The translations under genes were made by a program, and so were the position numbers. A DNA stretch of 64,000 nt from positions 1 through 64,000 of the forward strand of contig NZ_AJTZ01000005.1 of NCBI RefSeq assembly GCF_000286075.1, written 5' to 3'. This DNA comes from Streptococcus ratti FA-1 = DSM 20564. Lineage in GTDB: Bacteria > Bacillota > Bacilli > Lactobacillales > Streptococcaceae. The notes under the pieces are model-generated. The model searched no databases. It worked only from the letters and a program-made list of their open reading frames with translations, and was not told the origin of the DNA. This document shows positions 28,465-38,426 of the stretch, one piece after another. Position 1 is the first letter of the stretch; every line of letters begins with the position of its first letter.

Positions 28465-29441
28465 ATTCAAAAATATACGAATATAAAGATGAGCAAAACT
28501 GGTTTATCGGCCAATACTCTGAGACTGACTCATCAGTATATTATCAAGAAGAAGCGAAAAAGACCTATGGTTCTCTTGTAAGAGACCTGAGAAGTCTGCT
28601 TGATGAGGGAAGCTCCTTGATGCTAACTGTTGTCAGAATTGCCTCCAGTATGGCCTTGGTTCAGTTTTTTTTAGAAATGATCAATGACCAACAGCAACAT
28701 ACCTATGAGGCCAGCAGTCATAAAGGTGCTGTATTGGTTACAGAAGAAGACCGCTTGGTTCTAATCTGCCTGCCTAAGGGAGGTCTGACAGTCAGTGAAT
28801 TTTTCGGCGAAGAAAATAATCACTCTGCTATCCCTGGAGACAGTATCCTGATTGCAACCCGCAATGAAGGAAAGACTAAAGAATTCAGTCAGATGTTTGC
28901 TAAGCTGGGGCTTAAAGTCGAAAACCTTAATCACTATCCTGAACTTCCCGAAGTTGAGGAGACAGGTTTAACTTTCGAAGAAAATGCTCGGCTTAAGGCA
29001 GAAACGATTTCTAAGCTGACAGGCAAGATGGTCTTAGCTGATGATTCAGGACTGCAGGTTGATATTTTAGGCGGTTTGCCGGGTGTCTGGTCAGCTCGCT
29101 TTTCTGGACCTGATGCTACGGATCAAAAGAACAATGCCAAGCTTTTGCATGAATTAGCCATGGTATTTGACCTTAAAGATCGTTCAGCTCACTTTCATAC
29201 GACCTTAGTTGTTGCTGCTCCCAACAAAGAAAGTTTAGTGGTTGAGGCGGACTGGCCAGGGTATATTGGTATGGAAGCTAAGGGCAGCAATGGTTTTGGT
29301 TACGATCCGCTGTTTATCGTAGGAGAGAGTGGAAAGACTGCAGCAGAGCTCTCAGCTCAGGAAAAAAATGACATTTCTCACAGAGGACAAGCTGTTAAAA
29401 AGCTTATGGAGGTATTCCCGGCATGGCAGAAGGCACATTAA
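28461..29441 (+). CDS. rdgB: Non-canonical purine NTP pyrophosphatase (RdgB/HAM1) with N-terminal extension
   Basis: Hydrolyses dITP, ITP and XTP to keep them out of DNA. The enzyme domain is residues about 128-326: [48 protein letters not shown] and SHRGQAV. The first 125 or so residues form a separate domain with no counterpart in E. coli RdgB (about 197 residues). It contains a helical stretch ([17 protein letters not shown]); I do not know its function. Similar long forms occur in other streptococci. It overlaps murI by 4 bases and the next gene by 19. Confidence 0.9.
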   Translation: MNSKIYEYKDEQNWFIGQYSETDSSVYYQEEAKKTYGSLVRDLRSLLDEGSSLMLTVVRIASSMALVQFFLEMINDQQQHTYEASSHKGAVLVTEEDRLVLICLPKGGLTVSEFFGEENNHSAIPGDSILIATRNEGKTKEFSQMFAKLGLKVENLNHYPELPEVEETGLTFEENARLKAETISKLTGKMVLADDSGLQVDILGGLPGVWSARFSGPDATDQKNNAKLLHELAMVFDLKDRSAHFHTTLVVAAPNKESLVVEADWPGYIGMEAKGSNGFGYDPLFIVGESGKTAAELSAQEKNDISHRGQAVKKLMEVFPAWQKAH

Positions 29442-29941
29442 TTATCATGAGTGATTCACATGGGGATCGGCAAATTGTAAAAGACATAAAAGAACGGTAT
29501 TTAGGCAAGGCAGATGCTATTTTTCATAACGGCGACTCTGAGCTGCCTGCCAGTGACCCCATTTGGGAAGGGATTCAGGTGGTCCGCGGCAATTGTGATT
29601 TTGGGGATTATCCGGATTCTCTTGTAACCGAACTGCCTAATTTGACAGTCGCTCAGACACATGGTCATTTATTTAATATTAATTTTGGCTTTGAACGTCT
29701 GGATCTTTGGGCTCAAGAAAAGGATGCAGATCTTTGTATCTATGGGCACCTTCACAGACCGGCCGTCTGGAAAAACGGCAAAACTGTTTTTATCAATCCG
29801 GGCAGTGTTTCTCAGCCTCGCGGCGATATTAACGAACGCCTGTATGCCAAAGTATGTTTTAATGAAAATACTATTAAAGTAGATTATTTCACAAGGGATC
29901 ATGAGATCTATCCAGCACTTTCACAGGAAATAAAACGATGA
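29423..29941 (+). CDS. YfcE/MJ0936-type metallophosphoesterase
   Basis: 172 residues. Metal ligands are visible in order: MSDSHGD, HNGDSE, RGNCD, THGH, YGHLH. Members of this family are manganese-dependent phosphodiesterases of uncertain substrate. GGAGG lies 10 bases before ATG 29423, inside the rdgB end. It overlaps cbpB by four bases. Confidence 0.88.
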   Translation: MAEGTLIIMSDSHGDRQIVKDIKERYLGKADAIFHNGDSELPASDPIWEGIQVVRGNCDFGDYPDSLVTELPNLTVAQTHGHLFNINFGFERLDLWAQEKDADLCIYGHLHRPAVWKNGKTVFINPGSVSQPRGDINERLYAKVCFNENTIKVDYFTRDHEIYPALSQEIKR

Positions 29942-30399
29942 TAGCAAAAGAATTTGAAACTTTCTTAAAACCGCTTTTGGAAAATGACCTGACTCCGGCT
30001 GAAGAATTGGCGATTTTTATTGATACCCATAATACAGCCCATGTCATGCTGCTCCTTGCTAACAATGGCTTTTCGCGAGTGCCTGTCATTACCAAAGATA
30101 AAAAATATGTTGGTACAATCAGTATGTCAGATATTGTTAGGTATCAGCAAGAAGAAGATATTGATGATGAAAAGCTGGCTGCACTGGATATCTCCTATAT
30201 GACTAATGGCAGTTATGCGACTGTAGGACCTAATGCTGATTTGACTGAGGTGATGCACAAATTAGTGGATGCTAATTTTCTGCCGGTCGTTGAAGCTGAT
30301 GGTACCTTTTTAGGTATCATTACACGAAAAGTTATTTTGAAAGCACTGAACAGCCTGCTTCATGAATTTACAAACGAATACACACTAACAAAAAAATGA
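29938..30399 (+). CDS. cbpB: CBS-domain protein, c-di-AMP-binding type
   Basis: 153 residues made of two CBS repeats (about 20-75 with RVPVITKDKKYVGTISMSD, and about 80-140 with FLPVVEADGTFLGIITRK). In streptococci and listeria the CbpB family binds cyclic di-AMP and links it to stringent response or potassium control; the assignment here rests on length and operon place. It overlaps its neighbours on both sides by four bases. Confidence 0.78.
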   Translation: MIAKEFETFLKPLLENDLTPAEELAIFIDTHNTAHVMLLLANNGFSRVPVITKDKKYVGTISMSDIVRYQQEEDIDDEKLAALDISYMTNGSYATVGPNADLTEVMHKLVDANFLPVVEADGTFLGIITRKVILKALNSLLHEFTNEYTLTKK

Positions 30400-31136
30400 T
30401 AACACTTATTCCAGAATTTATTGCTAGTAAATCCTTATCTTCAAATTCGCAAAAATCCTATCTCTATGATCTGCAGCAGTTTGCAGAGATTACTAAAGGA
30501 AAAGTCAATCCAAACAAGCTCAAACTGTATGAGCAATCGCTGACAGACTTAAAGATCTCAGCTAAAAAACGTAAAATTTCAGCTGTCAATCAATTTCTTT
30601 TCTTTTTGTATGAGCATAAGAAATTGGATCATTTTTACAAAATTAAAAATAAGGAAAAACTGCCGCTTGCAAGGCCTGTCTACCAAGAAATAGATCTGTC
30701 TGTCCTCTATGAAAAAGCTGCTGACCGTACAGGGCAGCTTATTGCTCTTTTGATCGCAGAATTAGGCCTTTCTCCAAGTGAGATTGCCCGGCTGAAGTGG
30801 GAAAATATTGCTTTGGATTTTCAAGTACTGACAGTGATAAGCAGCCAGTCCATGAGAGTTTTGGAACTGACTGAACGGCTGCTCTCTCACATACCGGAAA
30901 AAGAAGAAGGAGCTGTCTACCTCTTTGACAATAAGGGAGAGCCTTATTCGCGTCAGTGGCTTTTTAATAAATTAAGTCATTATTTGGCGTCTGTGAATCT
31001 CAAGGAAATGACAGCTCAGAAATTGCGGGAGCAATACATTATCAAGGCTAAAAACAAGGGTGTCAGTATGTTGGATTTGGCCAAACATCTGGGCCTTAAA
31101 AGTCCTGTAACTTTGGAAAAGTATTTTAAAAACTGA
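30396..31136 (+). CDS. XerD-like tyrosine recombinase homologue, catalytic residues altered
   Basis: 246 residues with the two-domain layout of tyrosine recombinases: N-terminal core-binding helices and a C-terminal catalytic fold. The usual first arginine motif (GLRxSEL) reads GLSPSEI, so that arginine is missing. The HxLR motif reads TAQKLRE, with arginine but no histidine; the later H/W position reads HLGLKSP. The tyrosine survives in LEKYFKN. It is probably not an active recombinase. Streptococci use XerS for dimer resolution, so a non-catalytic role beside scpAB is likely. Its stop overlaps the scpA ATG. Confidence 0.85.
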   Translation: MITLIPEFIASKSLSSNSQKSYLYDLQQFAEITKGKVNPNKLKLYEQSLTDLKISAKKRKISAVNQFLFFLYEHKKLDHFYKIKNKEKLPLARPVYQEIDLSVLYEKAADRTGQLIALLIAELGLSPSEIARLKWENIALDFQVLTVISSQSMRVLELTERLLSHIPEKEEGAVYLFDNKGEPYSRQWLFNKLSHYLASVNLKEMTAQKLREQYIIKAKNKGVSMLDLAKHLGLKSPVTLEKYFKN

Positions 31137-31843
31137 TGGATATTAAATTAAAAGATTTTGAAGGACCGCTGGATTTGCTTTTGCATCTGGTCTCTAAATA
31201 TGAAGTTGATATTTATGATGTTCCTATTGTTGATGTTATTGAGCAATATTTGGCTTATATTGCAACGCTGCAGGCTATGAAGCTTGAAGTGGCTGGTGAA
31301 TATATGGTCATGGCTAGTCAATTAATGCTGATTAAAAGCCGCAAACTGCTCCCTAAGGTTGTCGAAAGTGTTGAGCCTGAAGAAGATCCGGAGCTGCAGT
31401 TATTACAGCAAATTGAAGAATACCGGACTTATAAGCTTTTAGGGGAACAGTTGGCCCTTAAGCACAGTGAACGGGCACAGCATTTTTCTAAACCTAAGCT
31501 AGAGCTGATTTATGATGACGTTGAACTTAGGCAGGATAAATCAGTTGTGGATATTTTTCTGGCCTTTTCAAAGGTTATGGCTGAAAAACAAGAAGACATT
31601 AAAAACAGCCATACCACAATTGACAGCGATGACTACCGTATTGAAGATATGATGCTGGTTATTGAAAAGAAAGTCGCCAGTCAAAAAGAGATTAATTTGT
31701 CGCTCCTTTTTAAAGAAGCTGTTTCGGTTAACGAGATGGTGACTATCTTTTTAGCCACTTTGGAATTAATTAAAGTACACCGTCTTTCGGTCTGGCAGGA
31801 ACATAATTTTAGTGATATTATTTTAAGAAAGGAAAATGCATGA
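31136..31843 (+). CDS. scpA: Segregation and condensation protein A
   Basis: The kleisin subunit of the SMC-ScpAB complex, which organises and segregates chromosomes. It has 235 residues: [20 protein letters not shown] at the N-terminus binds the SMC neck, and the C-terminal winged helix ends near FSDIILRKE. It overlaps the upstream gene by 1 base and scpB by 4. Confidence 0.95.
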   Translation: MDIKLKDFEGPLDLLLHLVSKYEVDIYDVPIVDVIEQYLAYIATLQAMKLEVAGEYMVMASQLMLIKSRKLLPKVVESVEPEEDPELQLLQQIEEYRTYKLLGEQLALKHSERAQHFSKPKLELIYDDVELRQDKSVVDIFLAFSKVMAEKQEDIKNSHTTIDSDDYRIEDMMLVIEKKVASQKEINLSLLFKEAVSVNEMVTIFLATLELIKVHRLSVWQEHNFSDIILRKENA

Positions 31844-32427
31844 CCCCTCTGTCAAAGATAGAAGCGCTCTTGTTTGTAGCAGGAGAGGATGGACTTGGCT
31901 TGCGTCAGCTGGCTGCTCTCTTGGATATGCCTGTCCCGGCCCTGATTCAGCAGCTGGAAAAACTGGCTCAGAAATATGAAGCGGATGGCAGCTCTGCCCT
32001 TTGTTTGATGGAGTCTTCAAAAACCTATAAGCTGGTGACTAAAAAGGACTATGCAGAGCTTTTGCGCCAGTATTCTAAAAGTCCGATTAATCAGAGCCTG
32101 TCCCGAGCCAGTCTTGAGGTGCTGTCTATTATTGCTTATAAACAGCCCATCACTCGAATTGAGGTCGATGATATTCGGGGTGTCAATTCCAGCAGTGCCA
32201 TTTCGAAACTTCAAGCTTTTGATTTAATCCGTGAAAATGGGAAAAAAGAAGTACTGGGACGGCCGAATCTTTATGTGACGACAGATTATTTTTTGGATTA
32301 TATGGGAATCAACAGTCTGGAAGAATTGCCGGATGCTTCCGGTATCCAATTAAAAGACGAAGAGTTTACGCTTTTTAGCAATAAAGACGAATCGCTTGAA
32401 GAAGTAAAGGAAGAAAATGAGAATTAA
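31840..32427 (+). CDS. scpB: Segregation and condensation protein B
   Basis: Partner of ScpA, 195 residues with two winged-helix domains. The signatures [20 protein letters not shown] and [19 protein letters not shown] are typical. Its end overlaps rluB by 11 bases, so the rluB ribosome site (AAAGGAAG) lies inside the gene. Confidence 0.95.
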   Translation: MTPLSKIEALLFVAGEDGLGLRQLAALLDMPVPALIQQLEKLAQKYEADGSSALCLMESSKTYKLVTKKDYAELLRQYSKSPINQSLSRASLEVLSIIAYKQPITRIEVDDIRGVNSSSAISKLQAFDLIRENGKKEVLGRPNLYVTTDYFLDYMGINSLEELPDASGIQLKDEEFTLFSNKDESLEEVKEENEN

Positions 32428-33145
32428 TAAATATATTGCACATGCAGGGGTTGCCAGCCGTCGCAAGGCTGAAGAGCTGATTAAACAAGGACTTGTGACC
32501 CTTAACGGTCAAGTGGTTACTGAACTGGCAACGACTGTTAAATCAGGAGATAAGGTTGAAATTGACGGTCAGCCTATTTATAATGAAGAAAAAGTTTATT
32601 ACCTACTCAATAAACCGCGCGGAGTAATCTCCAGTGTTTCTGATGATAAGGGGCGAAAGACTGTTATTGATTTGCTGCCTCAAGTTCAAGAGCGGATTTA
32701 TCCTGTCGGCCGTTTGGATTGGGACACTTCAGGCCTTTTGATTTTAACCAATGACGGTGATTTTACAGACAAAATGATCCATCCGCGCAATGAGATTGAT
32801 AAGGTCTATGTGGCGCGTGTGAAAGGGATTGCGGATAAGAATAACCTGCGTCCCTTAACACGTGGTGTGCTTATTGACGGCAGAACAACCAAGCCTGCTC
32901 GTTATACGATTCTCAAAACAGACCGAGAAAAGAATCGCTCAGTTGTTGAATTGGTCATTCATGAAGGGCGCAACCATCAGGTTAAGAAAATGTTTGAGGC
33001 AGTGGGCTTAACAGTTGATAAGCTGTCACGAACGCGCTTTGGTACGCTTGATTTGTCAGGACTGCGTCCGGGAGAATCAAGACGGTTAAATAAAAAGGAA
33101 ATCAGTCAGCTCTACAATGCAGCTGTCAATCGAACAAACAAATGA
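32417..33145 (+). CDS. rluB: 23S rRNA pseudouridine synthase RluB-type
   Basis: 242 residues: S4 RNA-binding domain ([20 protein letters not shown]) then the RsuA-type catalytic domain with the aspartate in [33 protein letters not shown] is a further family motif. RluB modifies helix 89 of 23S rRNA; the paralogue call is from context. Its stop overlaps yidD by four bases. Confidence 0.92.
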   Translation: MRINKYIAHAGVASRRKAEELIKQGLVTLNGQVVTELATTVKSGDKVEIDGQPIYNEEKVYYLLNKPRGVISSVSDDKGRKTVIDLLPQVQERIYPVGRLDWDTSGLLILTNDGDFTDKMIHPRNEIDKVYVARVKGIADKNNLRPLTRGVLIDGRTTKPARYTILKTDREKNRSVVELVIHEGRNHQVKKMFEAVGLTVDKLSRTRFGTLDLSGLRPGESRRLNKKEISQLYNAAVNRTNK

Positions 33146-33384
33146 AAAAATTGCTCATTGCGCCAGTCAGATTCTATCAGAAATTCATTTCACCCTTTTT
33201 TCCTGCGTCCTGCCGCTATCGCCCTACTTGCTCAGCTTACATGATTGAAGCTATTGAAAAGCACGGTTTAAAGGGGTTCTTGATGGGAATTGCCAGAATT
33301 TTGCGCTGCCATCCTTTTGTCAAAGGCGGTCAGGATCCGGTGCCGGATCACTTTACTTTGCGGAGAAATGACAAAGACAGTTAA
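33142..33384 (+). CDS. yidD: Membrane protein insertion efficiency factor YidD
   Basis: 80 residues: an N-terminal amphipathic segment ([18 protein letters not shown]) and the cysteine motif [19 protein letters not shown], with a third cysteine in LRCHPF. The family helps YidC-dependent insertion; in many bacteria it sits next to yidC, but here it ends the murI operon. Confidence 0.93.
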   Translation: MKKLLIAPVRFYQKFISPFFPASCRYRPTCSAYMIEAIEKHGLKGFLMGIARILRCHPFVKGGQDPVPDHFTLRRNDKDS

Positions 33385-33444
33385 AATAATCTGATGCCCT
33401 GCAGCGGTCTTAAGAATATTACTTCATTGAAAGCAGAACAGTAC

Positions 33445-33487
33445 CCCCAAAAATTAGGCAAAAAAGCCAATTTTTGGGGTGCTTTTT
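33445..33487 (+). terminator. Terminator of the murI-yidD operon
   Basis: Stem CCCCAAAAATT/AATTTTTGGGG around AGGCAAAAAAGCC (itself able to pair), then GCTTTTT. Confidence 0.85.
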
Positions 33488-33737
33488 GATAATGTCGACT
33501 GAAGAAAAATTAGTCAAAGCAGACTGTGACTGCAACTTTTACAGCTCTGAAGTTCTGAATGCTGTCAGAGCAAAGGAAAGGGCCTGACTCCCTTATTACA
33601 ATTTAGGAATCAGGCCGCTGTTTACTTTTATGATTTAAGATCTACTTGATTGGCAGAGCTCACTAAAAACCTAAGTGAGGAGCTGCAATATAGGAAAACA
33701 GTACTGTCTGCTTATATAAGGACTGACGAAGCAGCTG
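33488..33737. other. Gap between convergent yidD and trkH
   Basis: No coding frame. The only structure found is a hairpin at 33581-33616 (GGCCTGACTCC with GGAATCAGGCC, one mismatch). On the minus strand it is followed by CTTTCCTTT, so it may serve as a weak terminator for trkH. Confidence 0.5.
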
Positions 33738-35177
33738 CTAAGTTTTAGACCAAGTTCTTGGAATAAAGAGCAGCAGCATTGGATAAATTTCCAGCCGTCC
33801 TGCAATCATTGCAAAAGAGAGAACTAGCTTTGAAAACGGACTAAAAATAGCAAAAGTTTTATCTGTTCCCAAAATAGGACCAATATTATTAAAAGCACTG
33901 GCTGCCGCACTCGTTACAATCATGAGATTATTATTGTCAAGGGTCAGAATGAGAACTAAGCCGATGAAGATAAAAATATAAATAGCTAGATATTTAAGAA
34001 CACTGTGCTGAGTCTTTTTATCTAATGGCTGATGATTAATGTGCAATGACAAGACACGATTAGGATAAAGGCTTGAAAGGACTTGGTTTTTAGTGATTTT
34101 TGATACAATCAAGGTCCGCATCACCTTAAAACCACCTGCTGTTGAACCGGCTGATCCTCCAATAAACATTAGCAAAAGCAGAATGAATTGTGAAAAAAGC
34201 GGCCAGACAGTTAGATTGGTAATCCCAAAACCAGTTGTTGTCATGACGGTAGAAACTTCAAAGAAAGAAATTTCCAAGCCTTCTTTTGTTGAGGAGAAAA
34301 GATTGCCAACATTTAACCAGATTAAAATAGTGGCTGCTAAAGCAATTCCGATATAGGTTCGGAGTTCTTCGTCGCCAAAGAAGGATTTAAACTTGCGTAT
34401 CAGCAGCAAATAATAAAGATTAAAGTTGACACCGAAAGCCAGCATTCCCACTGAGACCAAGTTTGTAATCAGCGAACTGTGGTAGTGGGCAATACCATCA
34501 TTAAAGACAGTGAAGCCGCCGGTTCCGGCAGTTCCCATTGCCGTAACTAGACTGTCGTATAAAGGCATGCCTGCAAACCAAAGAAGGACGGTGAAAATTG
34601 TAAACATAGCCAGATAGATAATGTAGAGAATCTGAGCTGTGTTCTTGAGCTTAGAGACAACCTTGCCAAAGACAGGCCCTGGAACTTCTGCCCGCATGAC
34701 TTCCAGATGGCTGTTTTTGCTGTTTTCCATAATGGCAAGAGCAAAAACCAGTACTCCCATTCCGCCAATAAGGTGAGTGAAACTGCGCCAGAAGAGCAGT
34801 GAATGGGATAAAACAGAAACGTCCGGCAAGATAGTGGCCCCAGTTGTTGTAAAACCTGAGCTGATTTCAAAAAAAGCATCGATAATATTAGGAATTTGAC
34901 CGGTAAAAACAAAGGGCAGTGCTCCAAAGAAGGACCAAAGCACCCAGCAAAGAGCAACAATCAGCAGCCCCTCCTTGGTATAAATATGCCGGTTTTTAGG
35001 TTTAAAAATAATACCAAGGCTTCCAAGAAGAATCAGAATAGCCATAGTGCCTAAAAGACTAAACATAACTGTTCGATCTTCCTGATAAATCAGAGCGACA
35101 GCTAAGGGAACAATAAGAAGCGCAGCTTCGATCAGCAGTAATTTTGACAAGAGAAAGCGTACCATACTTTTATTCAT
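33738..35177 (-). CDS. trkH: Potassium uptake protein TrkH/KtrB
   Basis: Membrane pore of a Trk/Ktr potassium system, 479 residues with four repeated M1-P-M2 units. The selectivity-filter-like stretches are visible: SGFTTTGATIL, TAGTGGFTVFN, VMTTTGFGITN and AAASAFNNIGPILG. It is four bases downstream of trkA on the same strand, so the pore and its gating subunit are co-expressed. Such systems are often under c-di-AMP control in Firmicutes; nothing here shows that directly. Confidence 0.93.
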   Translation of the reverse strand: MNKSMVRFLLSKLLLIEAALLIVPLAVALIYQEDRTVMFSLLGTMAILILLGSLGIIFKPKNRHIYTKEGLLIVALCWVLWSFFGALPFVFTGQIPNIIDAFFEISSGFTTTGATILPDVSVLSHSLLFWRSFTHLIGGMGVLVFALAIMENSKNSHLEVMRAEVPGPVFGKVVSKLKNTAQILYIIYLAMFTIFTVLLWFAGMPLYDSLVTAMGTAGTGGFTVFNDGIAHYHSSLITNLVSVGMLAFGVNFNLYYLLLIRKFKSFFGDEELRTYIGIALAATILIWLNVGNLFSSTKEGLEISFFEVSTVMTTTGFGITNLTVWPLFSQFILLLLMFIGGSAGSTAGGFKVMRTLIVSKITKNQVLSSLYPNRVLSLHINHQPLDKKTQHSVLKYLAIYIFIFIGLVLILTLDNNNLMIVTSAAASAFNNIGPILGTDKTFAIFSPFSKLVLSFAMIAGRLEIYPMLLLFIPRTWSKT

Positions 35178-35180
35178 AGC

Positions 35181-36536
35181 TTACCTCTTCAATAAATCAT
35201 AGATATGTGTGATGTTCTTGCGCAGTGTGATGACAACAATTTTATCACCAACTTCAAAAACATCATCACCAGTTGGGAAAATAGTCTTGCCGCGGCGAAT
35301 AATGGCAGCTATTAAAACATCACTTTTAAGTTTTAAGCTGGACAGTGTTTTGCCGGCCATCTTATTGGCCTGACGAATCTCAAACTGCAAGGTTTCAATT
35401 CGGCCGTTAGCCACATGATGCAACGCGTCCAGATTGGAATCCTGAGCATTAACACGTCCGCGGATAAAGTGCATCATGGAGTCTACTGCGATGTTTTTAG
35501 GTGTAATAATACTTGAAAACTGTTCGGGATTGATAATTTCAAGAAGGCTGGTGCGGTTGACCTTGGTAATGTTTTTCTGCACGCCCAGTGTTTCTAAAAA
35601 CATGGAGGCAATGATATTTTCTTCGTCAACACCAGTAAGAGTAGCGATAGCATCGTAGTTGGCGGCACTTTCTTCCAACAGAATATCTTTAGCCGTTCCA
35701 TCTCCCTGAACAACGTGAATGTGAGGAAATTCCTGGCTGAAAAGCTCAGCCTTTTTAGGATCAACTTCAATGACTTTGACCTGCAGATGGCGATTTGTCG
35801 CTTTGAGGATGTTGAGCAGATAGTAAGCAATCCTTCCAGCTCCGATAATCATTAAACTTTTAATCATTTTATTTTTGACAAAGTTATGGAAGTGAATCAT
35901 GTCTATACGATTACCGGTTACAAAAATCTTATCACCTGGCTGAATAATGTCATCACCGTCAGGGATAATCAATTCATGTTTTCGTTCAATAGCGCAAATA
36001 ACAATGTTGCTGAACTTTTTACGGAATTGATTGAGGGACATCTGACAGAGCTTGTTGCTGTCTAAAATCTTAAATTCCATCAGCATAACGCGACCACTGA
36101 CAAAATGTTCTACAGACAGCGCATTAGGAAAATCAACCATGTTAGCAATGTAGCGGGCTGTCAGGAGTTCAGGATTGACCACTAGGGAGAAACCGAGAAA
36201 GTTTTTGTTTTTAAAATAAGCATTGGAATATTCAGGGTTGCGAACCCGTACAATAGTTTCTTTGGCACCCATTTTTTTGGCCAGAACGGCCGCTACCATG
36301 TTCACCTCATCCTTATCTGTAATAGCAATGAAAATATCACAGTTTTGAATGTCAGCCTGCTCTAAAATTCTAAAATTAGCGCCATTACCGGCAATACCCA
36401 TAATATCAAGGCGTTTTGTCACATGATTAAGCACAGTTTCATTCTCTTCAATGAGAATAACATCGTGTTTTTCATCGACCAGTGAGCGGCAGAGAGCCTT
36501 TCCGACCTTACCGCCGCCAACGACAATAATTTTCAT
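35181..36536 (-). CDS. trkA: Potassium uptake regulatory protein TrkA
   Basis: Cytoplasmic NAD(H)-binding subunit, 451 residues in two halves. Each half has an RCK Rossmann fold (IIVVGGGKVGKALCRSLVDE and MIIGAGRIAYYLLNILKA) followed by a TrkA-C domain. The double form is the full-length TrkA type. GGAGGTAGATC precedes the start, with a TATAAT on the minus strand about 20 bases further up. Confidence 0.93.
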   Translation of the reverse strand: MKIIVVGGGKVGKALCRSLVDEKHDVILIEENETVLNHVTKRLDIMGIAGNGANFRILEQADIQNCDIFIAITDKDEVNMVAAVLAKKMGAKETIVRVRNPEYSNAYFKNKNFLGFSLVVNPELLTARYIANMVDFPNALSVEHFVSGRVMLMEFKILDSNKLCQMSLNQFRKKFSNIVICAIERKHELIIPDGDDIIQPGDKIFVTGNRIDMIHFHNFVKNKMIKSLMIIGAGRIAYYLLNILKATNRHLQVKVIEVDPKKAELFSQEFPHIHVVQGDGTAKDILLEESAANYDAIATLTGVDEENIIASMFLETLGVQKNITKVNRTSLLEIINPEQFSSIITPKNIAVDSMMHFIRGRVNAQDSNLDALHHVANGRIETLQFEIRQANKMAGKTLSSLKLKSDVLIAAIIRRGKTIFPTGDDVFEVGDKIVVITLRKNITHIYDLLKR

Positions 36537-36713
36537 GATCTACCTCCAAATTATAGTAACTATCATACCTCTTTTCAGGAGAAAATGCACTAGTTTTCTA
36601 CAAAAATTCAAAAGAAAAACAAGGAGAAAGCAACTGAAACAAGGAGCTCCTTTTTTGGCAGAAAGCAGTAAACGCTTTTCTGAAAAAAATCTTAATTTTT
36701 TTCTTATATTTTA

Positions 36714-36741
36714 TTGACATCTTTGATAGAAGTGTTATACT
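36714..36741 (+). promoter_or_regulatory. Promoter of the trmL leader
   Basis: Consensus TTGACA, a 16-bp spacer and TATACT. Transcription would begin near 36748, just before the first hairpin of the leader. Confidence 0.8.
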
Positions 36742-36754
36742 ATATAACAAGCTA

Positions 36755-36854
36755 CTCATTGTTTTAAATCAAACCTGTTATGATTTAAGATAATGAGGCC
36801 CCACATACCACGTTGCCTGCTGAGCATGACTCCGGGTTTCGTGGTTCTTTTTTT
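36755..36854 (+). promoter_or_regulatory. Two-hairpin leader RNA with terminator before trmL
   Basis: First stem: CTCATTGTTTTAAATCA (36755) with TGATTTAAGATAATGAG (to 36797), 17 positions with one mismatch and one wobble. Second stem: ACCACG (36807) with CGTGGT (36840-36845), containing an inner CCTG..GAG/CTC.CGGG helix, followed by TCTTTTTTT. The second is a rho-independent terminator inside the 5' leader, 34 bases before the ATG. Lactobacillales carry a described motif of this layout before rRNA methyltransferase genes (23S-methyl RNA); this may be that motif, but I could not run the covariance model. Confidence 0.6.
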
Positions 36855-36887
36855 GTAATAAATTTACTATCAGAAAGTTAAGATCAG

Positions 36888-37436
36888 ATGAATATTGAAA
36901 CATTGGAAAAAGAAAATCATTTTCCGGCATCGGGAAAAAATCATGTTGTCTTGTTTGAACCGCAAATTCCTGCCAACACCGGCAATATTGCCCGAACCTG
37001 TGCAGCAACCAACAGTCCTCTCCATATTATCCGTCCCATGGGCTTTCCTATTGATGATAAGAAAATGAAGCGGGCAGGTCTTGATTACTGGGATAAGCTG
37101 GATGTGCATTTGTATGACAGTCTCAAAGACTTTATGGACAGCTGTTCTGGCCGGCTGCACTTGATTACAAAATTTGCTGAGAAAACCTATTCAGATGAAA
37201 ATTATGATGATACTGAGAATCATTACTTTATGTTTGGCCGTGAGGATAAGGGGTTGCCGGAAACTTTTATGCGGCAGTACGCTGAACAAGCACTGCGCAT
37301 TCCTATGAATGATCAGCATGTCAGGAGCCTTAATCTGTCAAATGCGGTTTGCATGATTGTTTATGAAGCATTGCGCCAGCAGCAATTCACTGGTCTGGAG
37401 CTCAGTCATATTTATGATGCTGATAAATTAAAATAA
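36888..37436 (+). CDS. trmL: tRNA (cytidine/uridine-34 2'-O)-methyltransferase TrmL-type
   Basis: SPOUT-fold enzyme of 182 residues; TrmL methylates the ribose at the tRNA wobble position. Motifs: [33 protein letters not shown] and [20 protein letters not shown]. The family was formerly called CspR and often annotated as an rRNA methylase. A leader with a conditional terminator precedes it, so expression is probably attenuated. Confidence 0.88.
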   Translation: MNIETLEKENHFPASGKNHVVLFEPQIPANTGNIARTCAATNSPLHIIRPMGFPIDDKKMKRAGLDYWDKLDVHLYDSLKDFMDSCSGRLHLITKFAEKTYSDENYDDTENHYFMFGREDKGLPETFMRQYAEQALRIPMNDQHVRSLNLSNAVCMIVYEALRQQQFTGLELSHIYDADKLK

Positions 37437-37479
37437 AACTGCCTGTCCTTACTTTTTAGTATTCCTAATAAATGTATGA

Positions 37480-37520
37480 AAAAAGATTGCTCCTTGCATC
37501 AAGCAGGAACAATCTTTTTT
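37480..37520 (+). terminator. Terminator between trmL and the DUF4097 gene
   Basis: Stem AAAGATTGCTCCTTGC with GCAGGAACAATCTTT, with A-run before and T-run after, so probably bidirectional. Confidence 0.8.
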
Positions 37521-37589
37521 GGCATTATTGGCAGATTTTTTGGAGATGAAGTTCAATTCGTCCAGCTTTCCTAAGCAGTTTAATAGTGT

Positions 37590-38426
37590 TTAATTAACTT
37601 TGATGCTGCCAGTATTAGCTTTCATGCTTAACTGATTTTTGGAGATGCCGCCTCTTAAGACATTGTCTGAAATGTTAAGATCACCAATATCTGTTTTAGC
37701 GTTGACAACTGTATCTTTAAGGCTTTTCGCAGATAAAACAATTTCGGTATCGCCAACATTATTATCCAAACTGACAGTTCCCAGAACGGTAAGATTTTCA
37801 GCAACAATATTACCCGTATTAGTTTTTCCTTCAATATTAGTCAAAGTACTGTTATTAAGATAAATATTACCGACATTGTTGGCAATACGTCCCTTAGCCA
37901 GTTTGCTGTTTTTAATAAACAGATCATTTGTGCTGCCCTGCAGATTAACGTCTGAAATTGTTTGATTTTCAATACTGATATTGCCGACTTTATTGCTGAT
38001 AGCAACTTTTTTCAAGAGCAGATTTTCAGGCACAGTCAAAGTCACTGTGCGGCTGTCATTTCTATGAAGCCAGTCAGAGAGATCGCTTAATTTGAAAAAT
38101 TCAATAGTAAAGATATTGGAAGGTCTATTTTGTTTTAGGGATAGCCTGCCCTTAGTAAAACGGTAAGAAATATTTTCTTTAGGTTTTTCGCAGTAAGTCA
38201 GCTTAAAATGCTTATCTGCAGAGGTCTTGATTTTGATATCCTTAAAGTTAAAATCAAAGTCCAGTACTTGAACATTGTCTAACTGAATTTCCTTTTTTTG
38301 AGCCGCTTCATTATAGCTTTGCAGCTTTTCGAGACCGTCGGATGACAGACCAAAGCCTAGTAAAACCAGTCCTAAAATGCTTAAAACCAGTCCGACTATT
38401 AAAGTGATTCTGAATGATTTTTTCAT
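37590..38426 (-). CDS. DUF4097-family beta-helix membrane protein
   Basis: 278 residues. One N-terminal membrane span (about 7-27, ITLIVGLVLSILGLVLLGFG) is followed by an external domain of repeated short beta strands (VGNISIENQT, VGNIYLNNST, TGNIVAENLT, VGDTEIVLS, IGDLNIS), the pattern of the DUF4097/LiaI-F-like adhesin fold. Function unknown; often tied to envelope stress. It overlaps the DUF1700 gene by 4 bases and is the last gene of the padR operon. Confidence 0.82.
   Translation of the reverse strand: MKKSFRITLIVGLVLSILGLVLLGFGLSSDGLEKLQSYNEAAQKKEIQLDNVQVLDFDFNFKDIKIKTSADKHFKLTYCEKPKENISYRFTKGRLSLKQNRPSNIFTIEFFKLSDLSDWLHRNDSRTVTLTVPENLLLKKVAISNKVGNISIENQTISDVNLQGSTNDLFIKNSKLAKGRIANNVGNIYLNNSTLTNIEGKTNTGNIVAENLTVLGTVSLDNNVGDTEIVLSAKSLKDTVVNAKTDIGDLNISDNVLRGGISKNQLSMKANTGSIKVN

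Noticed and set aside
30396-31136. Reading the XerD-like gene as a mobile-element integrase
   Set aside because: It has no attachment repeats, is fully embedded in an overlapping core operon and lacks catalytic residues.
33581-33616. Small RNA gene or terminator in the yidD-trkH gap
   Set aside because: The hairpin has no plus-strand T-run and no promoter; at most it is a weak minus-strand terminator, so it is mentioned only within the gap entry.
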